From Hyphomicrobiales bacterium (GTDB taxonomy: Bacteria > Pseudomonadota > Alphaproteobacteria > Rhizobiales > Beijerinckiaceae), in assembly GCA_025356415.1 (NCBI GenBank), contig JANXTB010000186.1, positions 1-33,853 on the forward strand: 33,853 bases of DNA. Direction: 5' to 3'. Position numbers and translations under genes: made by a program. Shown here piece after piece: positions 1 to 9,377 of this stretch; position 1 is the first letter of the stretch; the number at the start of each line of letters is the position of its first letter. Under the pieces are notes generated by a model. The model ran no database searches. It was given only the letters and a program-made list of their open reading frames with translations, and was not told the origin of the DNA.

Positions 1-211
1 GTTTATCGCCAAGACCTTGCTGGAGCGTTCCGGCGCTTCGGTCGCGGTGGCCAATGCGACGCCACCTTCAACGGGCGCCCGCATTGTTGTCTCGTGGCCG
101 CGCGCTACATTTGATCCTGGAAGCGTTGACGCTTCCAAAGCTGCGGATCAAGGCCAGGCGGCGACCGCCATCCAAGCCTATATTCACGGCAAGCCGAGGA
201 CGAATTCATGA
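1..211 (+). CDS. RegB/ActS-like sensor histidine kinase, C-terminal end (5' truncated)
   Basis: The reading frame is open from base 2 and ends with TGA at 209-211. The first residues, FIAKTLLERSGA, followed by the strand GARIVVSWPR, match the end of a histidine kinase ATPase domain: the helix after the G2 box and the last strand. About 69 residues are visible; the dimerisation, membrane and redox-sensing parts lie outside the window. The stop overlaps the regA start in an ATGA, so the two are translationally coupled. The RegB/ActS (PrrB) assignment comes mainly from the identity of the neighbour: these membrane kinases pass redox state to RegA/ActR. The tail after the last strand (about 25 residues) is low-complexity and not diagnostic. 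Confidence 0.75.
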   Translation, partial: FIAKTLLERSGASVAVANATPPSTGARIVVSWPRATFDPGSVDASKAADQGQAATAIQAYIHGKPRTNS

Positions 212-786
212 GTGAAGCGCTGAACACGATGAGCGAAGCGTCCAGCGGGGCTGAAGCGAAGGGCGAGATGACCCTCTTGCTTGTCGATGACGATCGCCCC
301 TTCCTGACGCGGCTTACGCGCGCCATGGAAGCCCGAGGCTTCCAGGTGACCGCCGCGGAATCAGTGGCCGAGGGCTTGGCCCAGATCCGCAAATCGGCGC
401 CTGCTTTCGCCGTCATCGACATGCGCCTGGGCGACGGCAATGGCCTAGACGTGATTTCCGAGCTCAAGGCGCTGCGGCCAGATTCTCGCGGCATTATCCT
501 GACTGGCTACGGCAACATCGCGACGGCGGTGACAGCCGTTAAGCTCGGCGCGTTCGATTATCTCGCCAAGCCGGCCGACGCGGATGAAATCTACAATGCC
601 TTGATGGCGCTCCAACACGACAAGGCCGAGCTTCCCGAAAATCCGATGTCTGCCGACAGGGTTCGATGGGAGCATATCCAGAGGATTTACGAACTCTGCG
701 GGCGCAACGTGTCCGAGACGGCGCGTCGTCTCAATATGCATCGCCGCACGCTGCAGCGCATTCTCGCCAAACGGGCTCCCCGCTAG
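208..786 (+). CDS. regA: RegA/ActR/PrrA-family redox response regulator
   Basis: A 192-residue two-domain response regulator. The receiver spans about residues 22-135, with the acidic triplet DDD at 27-29, phospho-acceptor Asp71 (in VIDMRL), the Thr-Gly of ILTGYG and the Lys of AKPAD. The C-terminal 50 residues form a Fis-type helix-turn-helix (SETARRLNMHRRTLQRIL), the compact DNA-binding domain of RegA/ActR/PrrA. In this family phosphorylation by the partner kinase controls photosynthesis, respiration, carbon or nitrogen fixation and hydrogenase genes under low oxygen; which targets apply here cannot be read from the window. The start is the ATG overlapping the kinase stop; a second in-frame ATG at codon 8 is possible. 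Its stop overlaps the convergent mmcB stop by four bases. Confidence 0.93.
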   Translation: MSEALNTMSEASSGAEAKGEMTLLLVDDDRPFLTRLTRAMEARGFQVTAAESVAEGLAQIRKSAPAFAVIDMRLGDGNGLDVISELKALRPDSRGIILTGYGNIATAVTAVKLGAFDYLAKPADADEIYNALMALQHDKAELPENPMSADRVRWEHIQRIYELCGRNVSETARRLNMHRRTLQRILAKRAPR

Positions 787-1247
787 CCGGGCAGGTCGCT
801 GTCCCAGAGAAGATGAAGCCGGTCGGCGGCGAAATGTCCGAACCGCAGCAACATGCTGCGGCGCGTGGCGCCTGCCATCTTGTGTTCTGGCGCATCGCGC
901 AAAAACTCCGCGCCATACGCGTCGGCGACGATCAGCCCCGTGCCGTCCGGCAGAAGTTCGGACGGCATCTCCCCGGGGATCGCAAAATAGAGGTGGTCGC
1001 AATGGAGCCGGTACTCCGGCCATTTCACGTCCGCCCGGAAATCAGCCACGGATGACTTGATCTCGACGATCACGATGCACCCGTCAGGCGCGAGCGCCAC
1101 GATATCGGCGCGCCGACCACTTGGCAGCGGCATTTCCGTCACCGAGGCGTATCCATGCGCGCGCAACAGCCTGCGGGTTCCGCGCGCCACGCGAAGCGCC
1201 GTCTCCGATTGTCTCCGGTCCTCTGGTGGCGTTACGACGCCTTGCAT
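783..1247 (-). CDS. mmcB: MmcB-family putative nuclease-fold protein
   Basis: The protein is 154 residues from the chosen ATG at 1247, which has AAGGAG about 10 bases upstream. The frame remains open to an earlier ATG at 1316 (177 residues). The core, GRRADIVAL followed by IVEIKSS, is a D-x(n)-ExK signature of the restriction-endonuclease-like fold, and the whole chain resembles the MmcB family (formerly a DUF) described in Caulobacter as DNA-damage induced. The family is common in alphaproteobacteria as a single-copy gene. A role in repair or mutagenesis is inferred from the family, and no ImuAB/DnaE2 gene is visible nearby. The gene runs convergent to regA and their stops overlap in CTAG. 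The family call is from memory of the motif layout. Confidence 0.75.
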   Translation of the reverse strand: MQGVVTPPEDRRQSETALRVARGTRRLLRAHGYASVTEMPLPSGRRADIVALAPDGCIVIVEIKSSVADFRADVKWPEYRLHCDHLYFAIPGEMPSELLPDGTGLIVADAYGAEFLRDAPEHKMAGATRRSMLLRFGHFAADRLHLLWDSDLPG

Positions 1248-1347
1248 GAGGTTCGTGCTCCTTGGCAGCCGATCATCTTCTAGCAGCCGGTCTGGCATGT
1301 TAGAAAGCTGGTCCATACCGCACCGTCACGCTCGCCTCAGAGAAACG

Positions 1348-2502
1348 ATGAACCCTTTATTCGCGGATCTTCCGACAACTATTTTCGAAACAATGTCCTC
1401 GCTTGCGCGTGAGCATCAGGCGATCAATCTCGGACAGGGCTTTCCCGACGATCCGGGCCCCGAGGACGTTCGCCAGAAGGCCGCCGACGCAACTCTGCAC
1501 GGGTACAATCAATACCCGTCCATGATGGGCATTCCGGAGCTGCGCGAGTCCATCGCCGCCCATTACGGCCGCTTCCACGGGCTTTCGCTCGATCCTCAGC
1601 GCGAAACGATGGTCACCTCGGGCGCGACCGAAGCCTTGACGGCCGCCATCCTTGCGATGGTTCGCCCAGGCGACGAGGTGGTGCTCTTTCAACCGGTCTA
1701 CGATTCCTATCTTCCGATGGTGCGGCTCGCCGGCGGCGTTCCGAAGCTCGTGACGTTGAAGCCGCCCCATTGGCATTTCACGTCGGCCGATCTCGATGCG
1801 GTCTTCACTTCTCGCACGCGTGTCGTGATTCTTAACACGCCGCTCAACCCCACCGGCACGGTGCTGCCGCGGAATCTGCTTGAACTGCTGGCCTCTTATT
1901 GCGTGCGCCACGACGCCGTCTGCATCAGCGACGAAGTCTGGGAACATGTCACGTTCCAAGGTCATGAGCACATTCCAATGATGACGATCCCGGGCATGCG
2001 GGATCGCACGGTGAAGATTGGATCGGCGGGCAAGATCTTTTCACTGACAGGGTGGAAAGTCGGCCTCGTGGCGGCGTCGCCGGAGCTGCTGCGCGTGGTT
2101 TCGAAAGCGCATCAGTTTCTGACGTTCACCACACCGCCGAACTTGCAGGCCGCAGTCGCTTATGGACTGATGAAACCTGACTCGTATTTCGCTGAAATGC
2201 GCGCAGGCTTTCAGCGCAGCCGCGACCGGCTCACGCACGGATTGCAGGCTCTTGGTTTCGACGTCATCCCGAGCCAGGGGACGTATTTTCTGAACATCGA
2301 TATTGCGCCGCTGGGCGAGATCGATGATTTCGAATTCTGCAAGCGGCTGGTGACGGAACATGGCGTCGCCGCGATCCCGGTGTCCGCGTTTTACGCAGAG
2401 AATCCGGTGCGCAATGTCGTGCGCCTTTGCTTCTCCAAAAATGACCAGACGCTGGACGCAGGCCTCGAGCGGCTCGCGCGCGCCATTGGCAAGATGAAAT
2501 AG
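1348..2502 (+). CDS. class I/II PLP-dependent aminotransferase
   Basis: A 384-residue fold-type I aminotransferase of the kynurenine/methionine/aspartate-type branch. Visible signatures are NLGQGFPDD near the N-terminus, YNQYPSMMG, NTPLNPTG (Asn contacting PLP), ISDEVW and the PLP-lysine motif SAGKIFSLTGWKVG with Schiff-base Lys229. The substrate-carboxylate Arg of NVVRLCFS is near the C-terminus. The start at 1348 gives the usual family length; the frame runs open back to 1057, but that segment is antisense to mmcB and adds about 97 non-homologous residues. Its TAG stop is part of the TAGGAG ribosome-binding site of the next gene, a PotF-like binding protein, so the two form an operon. The substrate is unknown; the context hints at an amine or amino acid. 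Confidence 0.9.
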   Translation: MNPLFADLPTTIFETMSSLAREHQAINLGQGFPDDPGPEDVRQKAADATLHGYNQYPSMMGIPELRESIAAHYGRFHGLSLDPQRETMVTSGATEALTAAILAMVRPGDEVVLFQPVYDSYLPMVRLAGGVPKLVTLKPPHWHFTSADLDAVFTSRTRVVILNTPLNPTGTVLPRNLLELLASYCVRHDAVCISDEVWEHVTFQGHEHIPMMTIPGMRDRTVKIGSAGKIFSLTGWKVGLVAASPELLRVVSKAHQFLTFTTPPNLQAAVAYGLMKPDSYFAEMRAGFQRSRDRLTHGLQALGFDVIPSQGTYFLNIDIAPLGEIDDFEFCKRLVTEHGVAAIPVSAFYAENPVRNVVRLCFSKNDQTLDAGLERLARAIGKMK

Positions 2503-2511
2503 GAGCCATTC

Positions 2512-3612
2512 ATGATGCGCAGTTTCGGCGCCTTGCTTGCCGCGATCCTGATAGGCGCCGCTTTATCCGGCCAACCGGCATCGGCGGCGGACAAAGTCGT
2601 TCACGTTTACAATTGGTCTGATTATATCGACTCGAAAGCGCTGGATGAATTCACGCGCGAGACGGGCATCAAGGTTGTCTACGACACCTATGATTCAAAC
2701 GAGATTCTGGAAACGAAGTTGCTCGCGGGGCGCACTGGCTATGATGTCGTCGTGCCTTCGGCGACTTTCTTACAAAGACAAATTCAGGCGGGTGTTTACC
2801 AGCCACTCGACATGAGCAAAGTCCCGAATGCAAAAGGCCTTTGGCCCGAGGTGATGAAGCGGCTCGCCGTCTACGATCCGGGCAATCGCTACGCAATCAA
2901 TTACATGTGGTTCACGACCGGGATTGCGTTCAACTCCGAAAAAATAAAGCAGCGTCTTGGCAACCGCCCCGTGGATAGTTGGGACATTGTTTTCAAACCC
3001 GAGAACCTGAAGCGCCTCGCGGACTGCGGTGTGTATGTGCTCGACAGCCCCGAAGACCTTTTCGCCAACGCCTTGCGCTATCTGGGCCTCAATCCCGATA
3101 CGAAGAAGCCAGAGGATCTTCGCCGGGCCGCAGCCCTCCTCAGCCAGATGCGCCCGAACGTCAAGAAATTCCACTCGTCCGAATATATCAACGCGCTAGC
3201 GAATGGAGACATCTGCCTGGCGGTGGGCTGGGCCGGGGATGCGTTCCAGGCCCGCAATCGTGCGCAGGAGGCGAAGAATGGCGTGGATGTTTCCTACGCG
3301 ATTCCGAAGGAGGGGACGCTGATGTCGCTGGACAGTTTCGCGATTCCCAATGACGCGCCGCACGTCGCCGAGGCTTACGCCTTCATCGACTTCATGTTGC
3401 GGCCCGAGATTGCGGCGCGCAACACCAGCGTCACGAATTTCGCGAACAGCGTGATCGATTCAAAGCCGTTTATCGAAAAGGAAGTCGCCTCGAATCCGGC
3501 GATCTATCCTGATGCCGCAACAATGTCGCGGCTCTTCACCGTCGCGCCCTATGACGCGCAAACCCAGCGGCTCGTGACCCGCGAATGGACGCGGGTCAAG
3601 ACCGGCAGGTAG
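2512..3612 (+). CDS. PotF-like periplasmic polyamine-binding protein
   Basis: 366 residues with a clear Sec signal peptide (about 1-25, ending PASAA). The mature N-terminus, VVHVYNWSDYID, is the hallmark of PotD/PotF spermidine/putrescine-binding proteins. Further family motifs are SNEILETKLLAG, YDVVVPS, INYMWFTTGIAFN and VGWAGDA. The start has AGGAG at 2501-2505 with a 6-base spacer; a second ATG follows directly. The gene is preceded by an aminotransferase in the same operon. No permease (PotH/PotI) or ATPase (PotG) gene lies anywhere in the window, so it must pair with a transporter elsewhere or act as a stand-alone binding or sensing protein. The exact polyamine ligand cannot be told by eye. 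Confidence 0.88.
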   Translation: MMRSFGALLAAILIGAALSGQPASAADKVVHVYNWSDYIDSKALDEFTRETGIKVVYDTYDSNEILETKLLAGRTGYDVVVPSATFLQRQIQAGVYQPLDMSKVPNAKGLWPEVMKRLAVYDPGNRYAINYMWFTTGIAFNSEKIKQRLGNRPVDSWDIVFKPENLKRLADCGVYVLDSPEDLFANALRYLGLNPDTKKPEDLRRAAALLSQMRPNVKKFHSSEYINALANGDICLAVGWAGDAFQARNRAQEAKNGVDVSYAIPKEGTLMSLDSFAIPNDAPHVAEAYAFIDFMLRPEIAARNTSVTNFANSVIDSKPFIEKEVASNPAIYPDAATMSRLFTVAPYDAQTQRLVTREWTRVKTGR

Positions 3613-3621
3613 TGCGGCGCG

Positions 3622-4653
3622 TTACTCGATAAGTTCGCGCGCGCGCGCTGCAAGGTGCTTGGGCGTCGCCAGAACTTTCTTCACGAACTCCTGCATGTCG
3701 ACGCCGCGCACCGGATCGACATCAATGTTCGAGTTGGCGGCTTCCTTCAGAAAGTCCGGATCCTTCATCACTGCGTCGAAGGCGTCACGCAGCGCTTTCA
3801 CACGCTCTTCGGGAACGCCCGGCGTGGTGGCGAGCGGGCGACCCAGGCGCGTGCCGGAGACGAGAAGCTCGACGACCTTGCGGTTGTCAGGATCGGGAAT
3901 CACATCTTCAACCGAGGGCACGAAGGGCAGGTCGGCAGCTTTTGGGCCGGCTTGCACGATCACGGTGATGTCCTTGTTGGCCAGCCATGCAGGTTTCGTG
4001 ACCTTCCAGCTCGACCACGTGTTGTTGCGAGCGCCGACTTCGCCGCGTTCCATCGCGAGGTTCACATCATTGCCGCCCGGATAACCCGTCACGATCTTGA
4101 ATTTCGTTCCGGCGAACTCGTTGAGCATGGCCGGGAACATGTAGGTGATGGCGCCGCGTCCGGTCGCGCCGGCGATGACTTCCTTCTTGCGCGCATCTTC
4201 GATCGTCTGGACGCCGGTGGTCTTCCACACAGTCATGGTTTCGACGGTCGGACAGATCGAGCCGATCCAGTTGAACTTGTCGGCATCGAACATCACGCCC
4301 TTCACGCCTGCGGCCTGCATGGCGGGAAACGTATTTGCAAGCATGCCGATATTGGTCCCGTCGCGCGGCGCGACTTCATAAAGGTAGTTGGCCATTTTCA
4401 GACCACCGGCGCCGGTCATGTTCTGTGGCACGACGGCGGGATTTCCGGGGATGTATTTCCCGAGATAGCGGGAAACCAGGCGGGCGTGCAGGTCATATTC
4501 ACCGCCGACCGCGACGCCGATCAGGACGTTGACGTTCTTGCCGCGATAGAAATCAGCGACGCCGTCGGCGTGCGCCGCGCCCGTCGCCACAGCCCCGATC
4601 AAGACCGTCAAGACCGCCTGGCGCGTGAGCGCGCCTGTGAATGAGACTTGCAT
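3622..4653 (-). CDS. TctC/Bug-family tripartite tricarboxylate transporter substrate-binding protein
   Basis: 343 residues from the ATG at 4653. An immediately preceding ATG at 4656 and a longer frame to 4698 exist, but GGGAGGA at 4659-4665 sits 5 bases before 4653. A signal peptide (hydrophobic VLTVLIGAVATGAAHA) is followed by the Bug-type fold: FYRGKNVNVLIGVAVGG, VVPQNMTGAGG, YLYEVAPRDGT, GATGRG and PGGNDVNLAMERGE. Such proteins deliver carboxylates or other small anions to TctAB permeases, or act as orphan sensors. No tctA or tctB is present here. It converges with the potF-like gene with a 9-base gap and has no evident terminator. It lies downstream of mutM on the same strand, separated by 92 bases with its own strong ribosome-binding site. 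Confidence 0.85.
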   Translation of the reverse strand: MQVSFTGALTRQAVLTVLIGAVATGAAHADGVADFYRGKNVNVLIGVAVGGEYDLHARLVSRYLGKYIPGNPAVVPQNMTGAGGLKMANYLYEVAPRDGTNIGMLANTFPAMQAAGVKGVMFDADKFNWIGSICPTVETMTVWKTTGVQTIEDARKKEVIAGATGRGAITYMFPAMLNEFAGTKFKIVTGYPGGNDVNLAMERGEVGARNNTWSSWKVTKPAWLANKDITVIVQAGPKAADLPFVPSVEDVIPDPDNRKVVELLVSGTRLGRPLATTPGVPEERVKALRDAFDAVMKDPDFLKEAANSNIDVDPVRGVDMQEFVKKVLATPKHLAARARELIE

Positions 4654-4745
4654 CATCGTCCTCCCGAGAGATCCGCCGTTGTCCAGCGTGTATGCCACAT
4701 TATCTCAGCTACGCGCCCGCGCGTCCACGCCAGCGTGGGGCGTCG

Positions 4746-5630
4746 TTACTTCTGGCACTTGGGACAATAAAAAGTCGATCGCCCGCTTTGGACGATGCGC
4801 TTGACCACGCCACCACAGGCGGGCGTGGGGCAGGGCTCGCCTTCACGGTCATAGACACGGAAGTGGTGCTGGAAATAGCCAAGCGATCCATCGGTGAGCT
4901 TGTGGTCTCGCAGGGACGAGCCGCCGGCCTGAATGGCTAGCGTCAGGACTGCGCGTATGTCGTCCGCGAGCCGGGTCGCGGCCTCAGTGGCCAAGCCATT
5001 CTTGCGCACGATCGTGCCTGCGGCGCGCTTGGGCGACAGGCGGGCCATGTTGAGCGACTCGCAAACATAGATATTCCCCAAGCCGGCGATGAGCCGTTGG
5101 TCGAGCAGCGCGGCCTTGAGGGGCGCCTTGCGGCCCTTGAAGAGTGCGGCAAGGCTGTCGCCATTCAGCTCATTGCCGAGCGGCTCGATTCCCAGCACCT
5201 TGAAAGAGGGGTGCTCGTCAAGTTTCGCCCGCGGCGTCAGGTCCATGAAGCCGAAGCGGCGGGGGTCGTTGTAGGTGATCCGAAAACCGTTCGAGAGGTG
5301 GAGCACGACATGGTCGTGCGCCGCAGCCCCCGATCTTTCATGGTGAAACGTCCCCGGCGTGGCGGAGCGCGCGTCGTCGCGCTCCACGCGAAACGAGCCG
5401 CTCATGCCCAAGTGCAAAATGAGCGTCATGCCATCGTCGAGATCGACGAGCAGGTATTTCGCCCGCCGCCCAAGGCTGGTGATCGTCCGTCCTGTTAACC
5501 GTTCGGGAAACTTTTCAGGAAGCGGAAAGCGAAGGTCCGGACGCCGTTGTTCGACGCGGACGATCCGAGCCCCCTGCAGGGCCGGTTCAAGGCCGCGCCG
5601 GACAGTCTCGACCTCGGGAAGTTCAGGCAT
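4746..5630 (-). CDS. mutM: formamidopyrimidine-DNA glycosylase (Fpg/MutM)
   Basis: 294 residues, slightly longer than the E. coli enzyme (269). The N-terminus MPELPEVET provides catalytic Pro2 (after Met removal) and Glu3. Lys58 in GRRAKYLLV is the phosphate-contacting lysine. The C-terminal zinc finger has cysteines at 267, 272, 289 and 292 (spacing CX4C...CX2C) and ends YCPKCQK. The enzyme excises 8-oxoguanine and formamidopyrimidines and cleaves the abasic site by beta/delta elimination. It is divergent from ubiE, with about 100 bases between the start codons. The helix-two-turn-helix stretch [14 protein letters not shown] is intact. The start is the only one that preserves the catalytic N-terminus. 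Confidence 0.97.
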   Translation of the reverse strand: MPELPEVETVRRGLEPALQGARIVRVEQRRPDLRFPLPEKFPERLTGRTITSLGRRAKYLLVDLDDGMTLILHLGMSGSFRVERDDARSATPGTFHHERSGAAAHDHVVLHLSNGFRITYNDPRRFGFMDLTPRAKLDEHPSFKVLGIEPLGNELNGDSLAALFKGRKAPLKAALLDQRLIAGLGNIYVCESLNMARLSPKRAAGTIVRKNGLATEAATRLADDIRAVLTLAIQAGGSSLRDHKLTDGSLGYFQHHFRVYDREGEPCPTPACGGVVKRIVQSGRSTFYCPKCQK

Positions 5631-5734
5631 ATGTGCTCAGGCCTCAGGCGGGTTTCGTGGTGTCGGAGAGGATTCGATCCTACATGGCCATTCCCGTGCT
5701 GTCGCGCTATGGTCCCGCCGCCTTGGAGTCAGTC

Positions 5735-6514
5735 ATGGTTGAAGCTTCTACGTCCGGACCTCGCCCAGAGGATGAAACGCATTTTGGTTTCGAGACCGTC
5801 CGTCTCGGCCAGAAGCAGGCGCTCGTCGACGACGTCTTTCACAAGGTCGCGGACCGCTACGACCTCATGAACGATTTCATGTCCATGGGCCTGCACCGGG
5901 CCTGGAAGGACGTGCTCGTCGCGATGGTGAAGCCGCCGCGCAACAGGCCCTTCCACCATCTCGACGTCGCCGGCGGTACGGGCGATGTCGCCTTCCGCGT
6001 TGCCGAAGCGGGCGGTCCCCAGACCGAAGTCACGATTCTCGACATCAACGGCGAGATGCTGCGCGTCGGCGAGACGCGTGCTGAAAAGCGCCGCGTCCCC
6101 GGCCATCTCACCTTTGTCGAAGCGAATGCCGAGGAGCTTCCGTTCCCTGACAAGAGCTTTGACGCCTATACGATCGCTTTTGGCATTCGCAACGTGCCGC
6201 GCATCGAGCGCGCGCTGGCCGAAGCCTATCGCGTGCTGAAGAGGGGCGGTCGTTTTCTCTGCCTGGAGTTTTCGAGCGTCAACCTTCCGGGCCTCGACAA
6301 GATCTATGAGGCCTATTCCTTCACCGCCATTCCGGCGATGGGCAAGGCGGTCACGGGCGATGGGCATCCCTATCGCTATCTCGTGGAATCCATCCGCAAG
6401 TTCCCCCACCCTGAGGTTTTCCGCGACATGATCGAGGACGCCGGTTTCCAGCGCGCTTCCTATACGAGGCTGACCGGCGGCGTCGTCGCCATTCATTCAG
6501 GTTGGAAGCTCTGA
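5735..6514 (+). CDS. ubiE: ubiquinone/menaquinone C-methyltransferase UbiE
   Basis: 259 residues. The start at 5735 is preceded by GGAG with a 6-base spacer and gives family length; the frame extends to a GTG at 5633 and an ATG at 5684 but without homology. Signatures are [17 protein letters not shown]-binding motif [14 protein letters not shown], post-[22 protein letters not shown] and the UbiE pattern [13 protein letters not shown]. It performs the C-methylation in ubiquinone (and, where present, menaquinone) synthesis. It is the first gene of a compact run with ubiB, coaBC, dut and rrf2. The ubiB start lies two bases after its TGA, so coupling is likely. Confidence 0.97.
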   Translation: MVEASTSGPRPEDETHFGFETVRLGQKQALVDDVFHKVADRYDLMNDFMSMGLHRAWKDVLVAMVKPPRNRPFHHLDVAGGTGDVAFRVAEAGGPQTEVTILDINGEMLRVGETRAEKRRVPGHLTFVEANAEELPFPDKSFDAYTIAFGIRNVPRIERALAEAYRVLKRGGRFLCLEFSSVNLPGLDKIYEAYSFTAIPAMGKAVTGDGHPYRYLVESIRKFPHPEVFRDMIEDAGFQRASYTRLTGGVVAIHSGWKL

Positions 6515-6516
6515 GC

Positions 6517-8091
6517 ATGGCCTTCTTCGGTAACGTCGGGCATCTCTGGAGGCTGGCGCGCGCAGGCTACGTGCTGGCGCGCGAAGGCGTCTTCGCCAAT
6601 GTCGATCCGGTGAGCCTGCCGCCGTCGGCACGGCTCCCGCTCGCGCTCGCTCGGCTGATCGAGCGCCGTGTCGACGCGCCGCGCCCCGCCCGGCTTGCTG
6701 TGGCGATCAGCCGGCTCGGTCCATCCTACGTGAAACTCGGGCAGTTCCTGGCGACTCGTCCCGATGTTGTCGGGCCGGCGGTGGTCCGCGATCTCGAAGC
6801 GCTTCAGGACCGGATGGAGCCTTTCGCGCAAGATGTAGCGGAGGCGCAGGTGGTCGCAGCCTTCGGTCGGCCCGTCCATGAGGTCTACACCTATTTCGGA
6901 CCCGCGGTCGCTGCGGCGTCGATCGCGCAGGTTCATCGCGCGCGCGTTCGTGATGCCGATGGAGAACGCGACGTCGCGGTCAAGGTTCTACGGCCCGGCG
7001 TGCAGGCGCGGTTTGCGCGCGATCTCGACGACATGTACGCAGCCGCGCATTTTGCAGCACGATATTTCCGTGACGCCGATCGCCTGCGCCCGGTCGAAGT
7101 TGTCGAAACGCTCGAGCGTTCTGTCCGCATGGAGATGGATTTCCGTCTTGAGGCGGCGGCCGCATCTGAATTCGCTGAAAATGTCGTCGATGATCCGGAA
7201 TTTCGCATTCCGTCTATCGATTGGGATCGGACCGCCAAGGAAGTTTTGACGCTGGAATGGATCGACGGCATTCCGCTGACCGATCTCGCCGCGCTTGAGC
7301 GCGCCGGTCATGATCTGCCGCGCCTGGGCCGCATCGTCATCCAGTCCTTCCTGCGTCACGCATTGCGGGACGGTTTCTTCCATGCCGACATGCATCAGGG
7401 AAACCTGTTTCTCGATCCGACGGGACGGCTGGCGGCGGTCGATTTCGGCATCACCGGGCGGCTGGGACCGAAGGAGCGCCGGTTCCTTGCCGAGATCCTC
7501 TACGGGTTCATCACACGCAATTATCGCCGTGTGGCCGAAGTACATTTCGAAGCCGGCTATGTGCCCGAAACCTTCAGCATCGACGATTTCGCGCAAGCAG
7601 TTCGCGCGATCGGCGAGCCCATTCACTCGCGCACGGCCGACCAGATTTCGATGGCGAAGCTGCTCACGCTGCTGTTCGAAATCACCGCGATCTTCGAGAT
7701 GAAAACGCGCACCGAACTCGTCATGCTGCAGAAGACCATGGTGGTCGTTGAGGGCGTGGGCCGCACGCTCGACCCGAAGCTTGACCTGTGGTCCACCGCG
7801 GAACCGGTCGTGCGCAGCTGGATCGAGGAAAATCTTGGTCCGCGCGGCAAGATCGAAGACTTCGGCCGAAATCTTTCGACCATCGCGCGCTTCGCAAACG
7901 AATTACCGAATGTGCTCTTGCGTGGCGAACGCCTTGTTGATCGGTTTGAGCGCATGGCGTCGGACGGTGTCGAACTCTCCGCGCGTACGGTCGAACGGAT
8001 CGGCCGCGCCGAAGCGAAACGCGCCCGCTCCGGACACGCGGCTCTCTGGGTTATCGCCATCCTGTTGGCGATTGGCCTCTGGCTCCGCTAA
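6517..8091 (+). CDS. ubiB: UbiB protein-kinase-like (ADCK/ABC1) ubiquinone biosynthesis protein
   Basis: 524 residues. ATG at 6517 follows GGAAG inside the end of ubiE. UbiB-family features are the KxGQ motif (GPSYVKLGQFLATRPD), the Ala-rich nucleotide loop AAASIAQVHRA in place of a P-loop, VAVKVLRPG with the ATP lysine, the catalytic-loop-like HADMHQGNLF, and the metal-binding VDFGITG. A C-terminal hydrophobic helix (about 508-524, ALWVIAILLAIGLWLR) anchors it to the inner membrane. It is an atypical kinase/ATPase required for ubiquinone synthesis, thought to help lipid precursors reach soluble Ubi enzymes. The adjacency ubiE-ubiB is conserved in proteobacteria. Confidence 0.95.
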   Translation: MAFFGNVGHLWRLARAGYVLAREGVFANVDPVSLPPSARLPLALARLIERRVDAPRPARLAVAISRLGPSYVKLGQFLATRPDVVGPAVVRDLEALQDRMEPFAQDVAEAQVVAAFGRPVHEVYTYFGPAVAAASIAQVHRARVRDADGERDVAVKVLRPGVQARFARDLDDMYAAAHFAARYFRDADRLRPVEVVETLERSVRMEMDFRLEAAAASEFAENVVDDPEFRIPSIDWDRTAKEVLTLEWIDGIPLTDLAALERAGHDLPRLGRIVIQSFLRHALRDGFFHADMHQGNLFLDPTGRLAAVDFGITGRLGPKERRFLAEILYGFITRNYRRVAEVHFEAGYVPETFSIDDFAQAVRAIGEPIHSRTADQISMAKLLTLLFEITAIFEMKTRTELVMLQKTMVVVEGVGRTLDPKLDLWSTAEPVVRSWIEENLGPRGKIEDFGRNLSTIARFANELPNVLLRGERLVDRFERMASDGVELSARTVERIGRAEAKRARSGHAALWVIAILLAIGLWLR

Positions 8092-8111
8092 ACTTCTCGC
8101 GTGAGGCTGAC

Positions 8112-9377
8112 ATGGCGCAGGCGGAACAATCGTTGAAGGGCAGGAAAATCCTGCTGATCGTGGGTGGCGGGATCGCTGCCTACAAGTCGCTCGACCTGGT
8201 GCGCCGCCTGCGGGAACGTGGCGCGCATGTCCGCGCCGTTCTGACCGCAGCCGGGCGCCAGTTCATCACGCCGCTTTCGCTTGCCAGCCTCACCGGGAAC
8301 CCGGTGCATGAGGATCTCTTCTCGCTGACCGACGAGACCGAGATGGGGCACATCGAGCTGTCGCGTTCAGCCGACCTCATCGTGGTTGCGCCAGCGACCG
8401 CCGACCTGATGGCGAAAGCGGCCAACGGCCTCGCCAATGATCTCGCCTCGACGCTTCTTCTCGCGACGGACAAGAAGATCCTTCTGGCGCCGGCGATGAA
8501 CGTCCGCATGTGGCATCATCCGGCGACAACCCGAAACGCCGCGCGTCTTCGCGCTGATGGCGCCTTGTTCATCGGTCCTGCAGACGGTGAAATGGCGTGC
8601 GGGGAATTCGGCGCCGGCCGCATGAGCGAGCCTCTCGAAATCGTTGATGCGGTGACGCAGGCGCTTCAGTCAGAAACATGGATTCCATTGCCAGCAACGG
8701 CTGCGCAAAACGGCTCCGTGCTGCGGGGCCGCAGGGTCGTGATCACGTCTGGTCCGACACACGAGCCCATCGATCCCGTGCGCTATATTGCGAACCGATC
8801 GTCAGGTCGACAAGGGCATGCCATCGCGCAAGCAGCCGCGCGTGCAGGCGCGCATGTCACGCTGATCAGTGGACCTGTGTCGATCCCCGATCCGGTTGGC
8901 GTGGAGATGCGCAAGGTGGAAACCGCGCAGGACATGCTTGCCGCGGTCGAAGCGGCGATGCCCGCGGATATCTTCATCGCCGCCGCCGCGGTGGCTGATT
9001 GGCGCGTTGAGGGCGTCGGCGCCAGCAAGTTGAAAAAAGGCTCGGGCGCAGGGCCTTCTTTCAAGTTGATCGAAAATCCGGATATCCTCGCGCACGTTTC
9101 GAGTTTGTCTGCTGGACGCCCCGCGTTGGTGGTCGGATTTGCGGCGGAAACAGATCATCTGCTCGACAACGCGCGCGCAAAGCTCGCGCGAAAGGGCTGC
9201 GACCTGATCGTCGCAAATGATGTGAGCACGGGCACGGACGTAATGGGCGGAACGAGCAACACGGTGCATCTCGTCTCGCAGGATGGCGTCGAGTCGTGGC
9301 CGCTGCTGGATAAGGACGAGGTCGCGCGTCGCCTTGTTTCAAAATGCGCGGAGCTTCTGGTGGAGAAGACATCATGA
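8112..9377 (+). CDS. coaBC: bifunctional phosphopantothenoylcysteine decarboxylase / phosphopantothenate-cysteine ligase
   Basis: 421 residues with both domains. The N-terminal CoaC flavoprotein (about 1-190) shows [16 protein letters not shown], catalytic His80 in MGHIELSR, the PAMN motif, and the substrate-recognition clamp around Cys163 ([13 protein letters not shown]). The C-terminal CoaB domain (about 205-421) has [33 protein letters not shown], a lysine-rich stretch and GFAAET. Together they convert 4'-phosphopantothenate to 4'-phosphopantetheine using CTP and cysteine in CoA synthesis. It lies 20 bases after ubiB, and its stop overlaps dut (ATGA). Cysteine demand links it loosely to the rrf2-cysK genes downstream. 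Confidence 0.97.
   Translation: MAQAEQSLKGRKILLIVGGGIAAYKSLDLVRRLRERGAHVRAVLTAAGRQFITPLSLASLTGNPVHEDLFSLTDETEMGHIELSRSADLIVVAPATADLMAKAANGLANDLASTLLLATDKKILLAPAMNVRMWHHPATTRNAARLRADGALFIGPADGEMACGEFGAGRMSEPLEIVDAVTQALQSETWIPLPATAAQNGSVLRGRRVVITSGPTHEPIDPVRYIANRSSGRQGHAIAQAAARAGAHVTLISGPVSIPDPVGVEMRKVETAQDMLAAVEAAMPADIFIAAAAVADWRVEGVGASKLKKGSGAGPSFKLIENPDILAHVSSLSAGRPALVVGFAAETDHLLDNARAKLARKGCDLIVANDVSTGTDVMGGTSNTVHLVSQDGVESWPLLDKDEVARRLVSKCAELLVEKTS

Noticed and set aside
1057-1347. N-terminal extension of the aminotransferase
   Set aside because: It overlaps mmcB antisense, and the aminotransferase family begins at about codon 98 of that frame (position 1348).
3655-4644. 329-codon plus-strand frame opposite the TctC gene
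   Set aside because: A shadow of the binding-protein gene; compositionally odd and without motifs.
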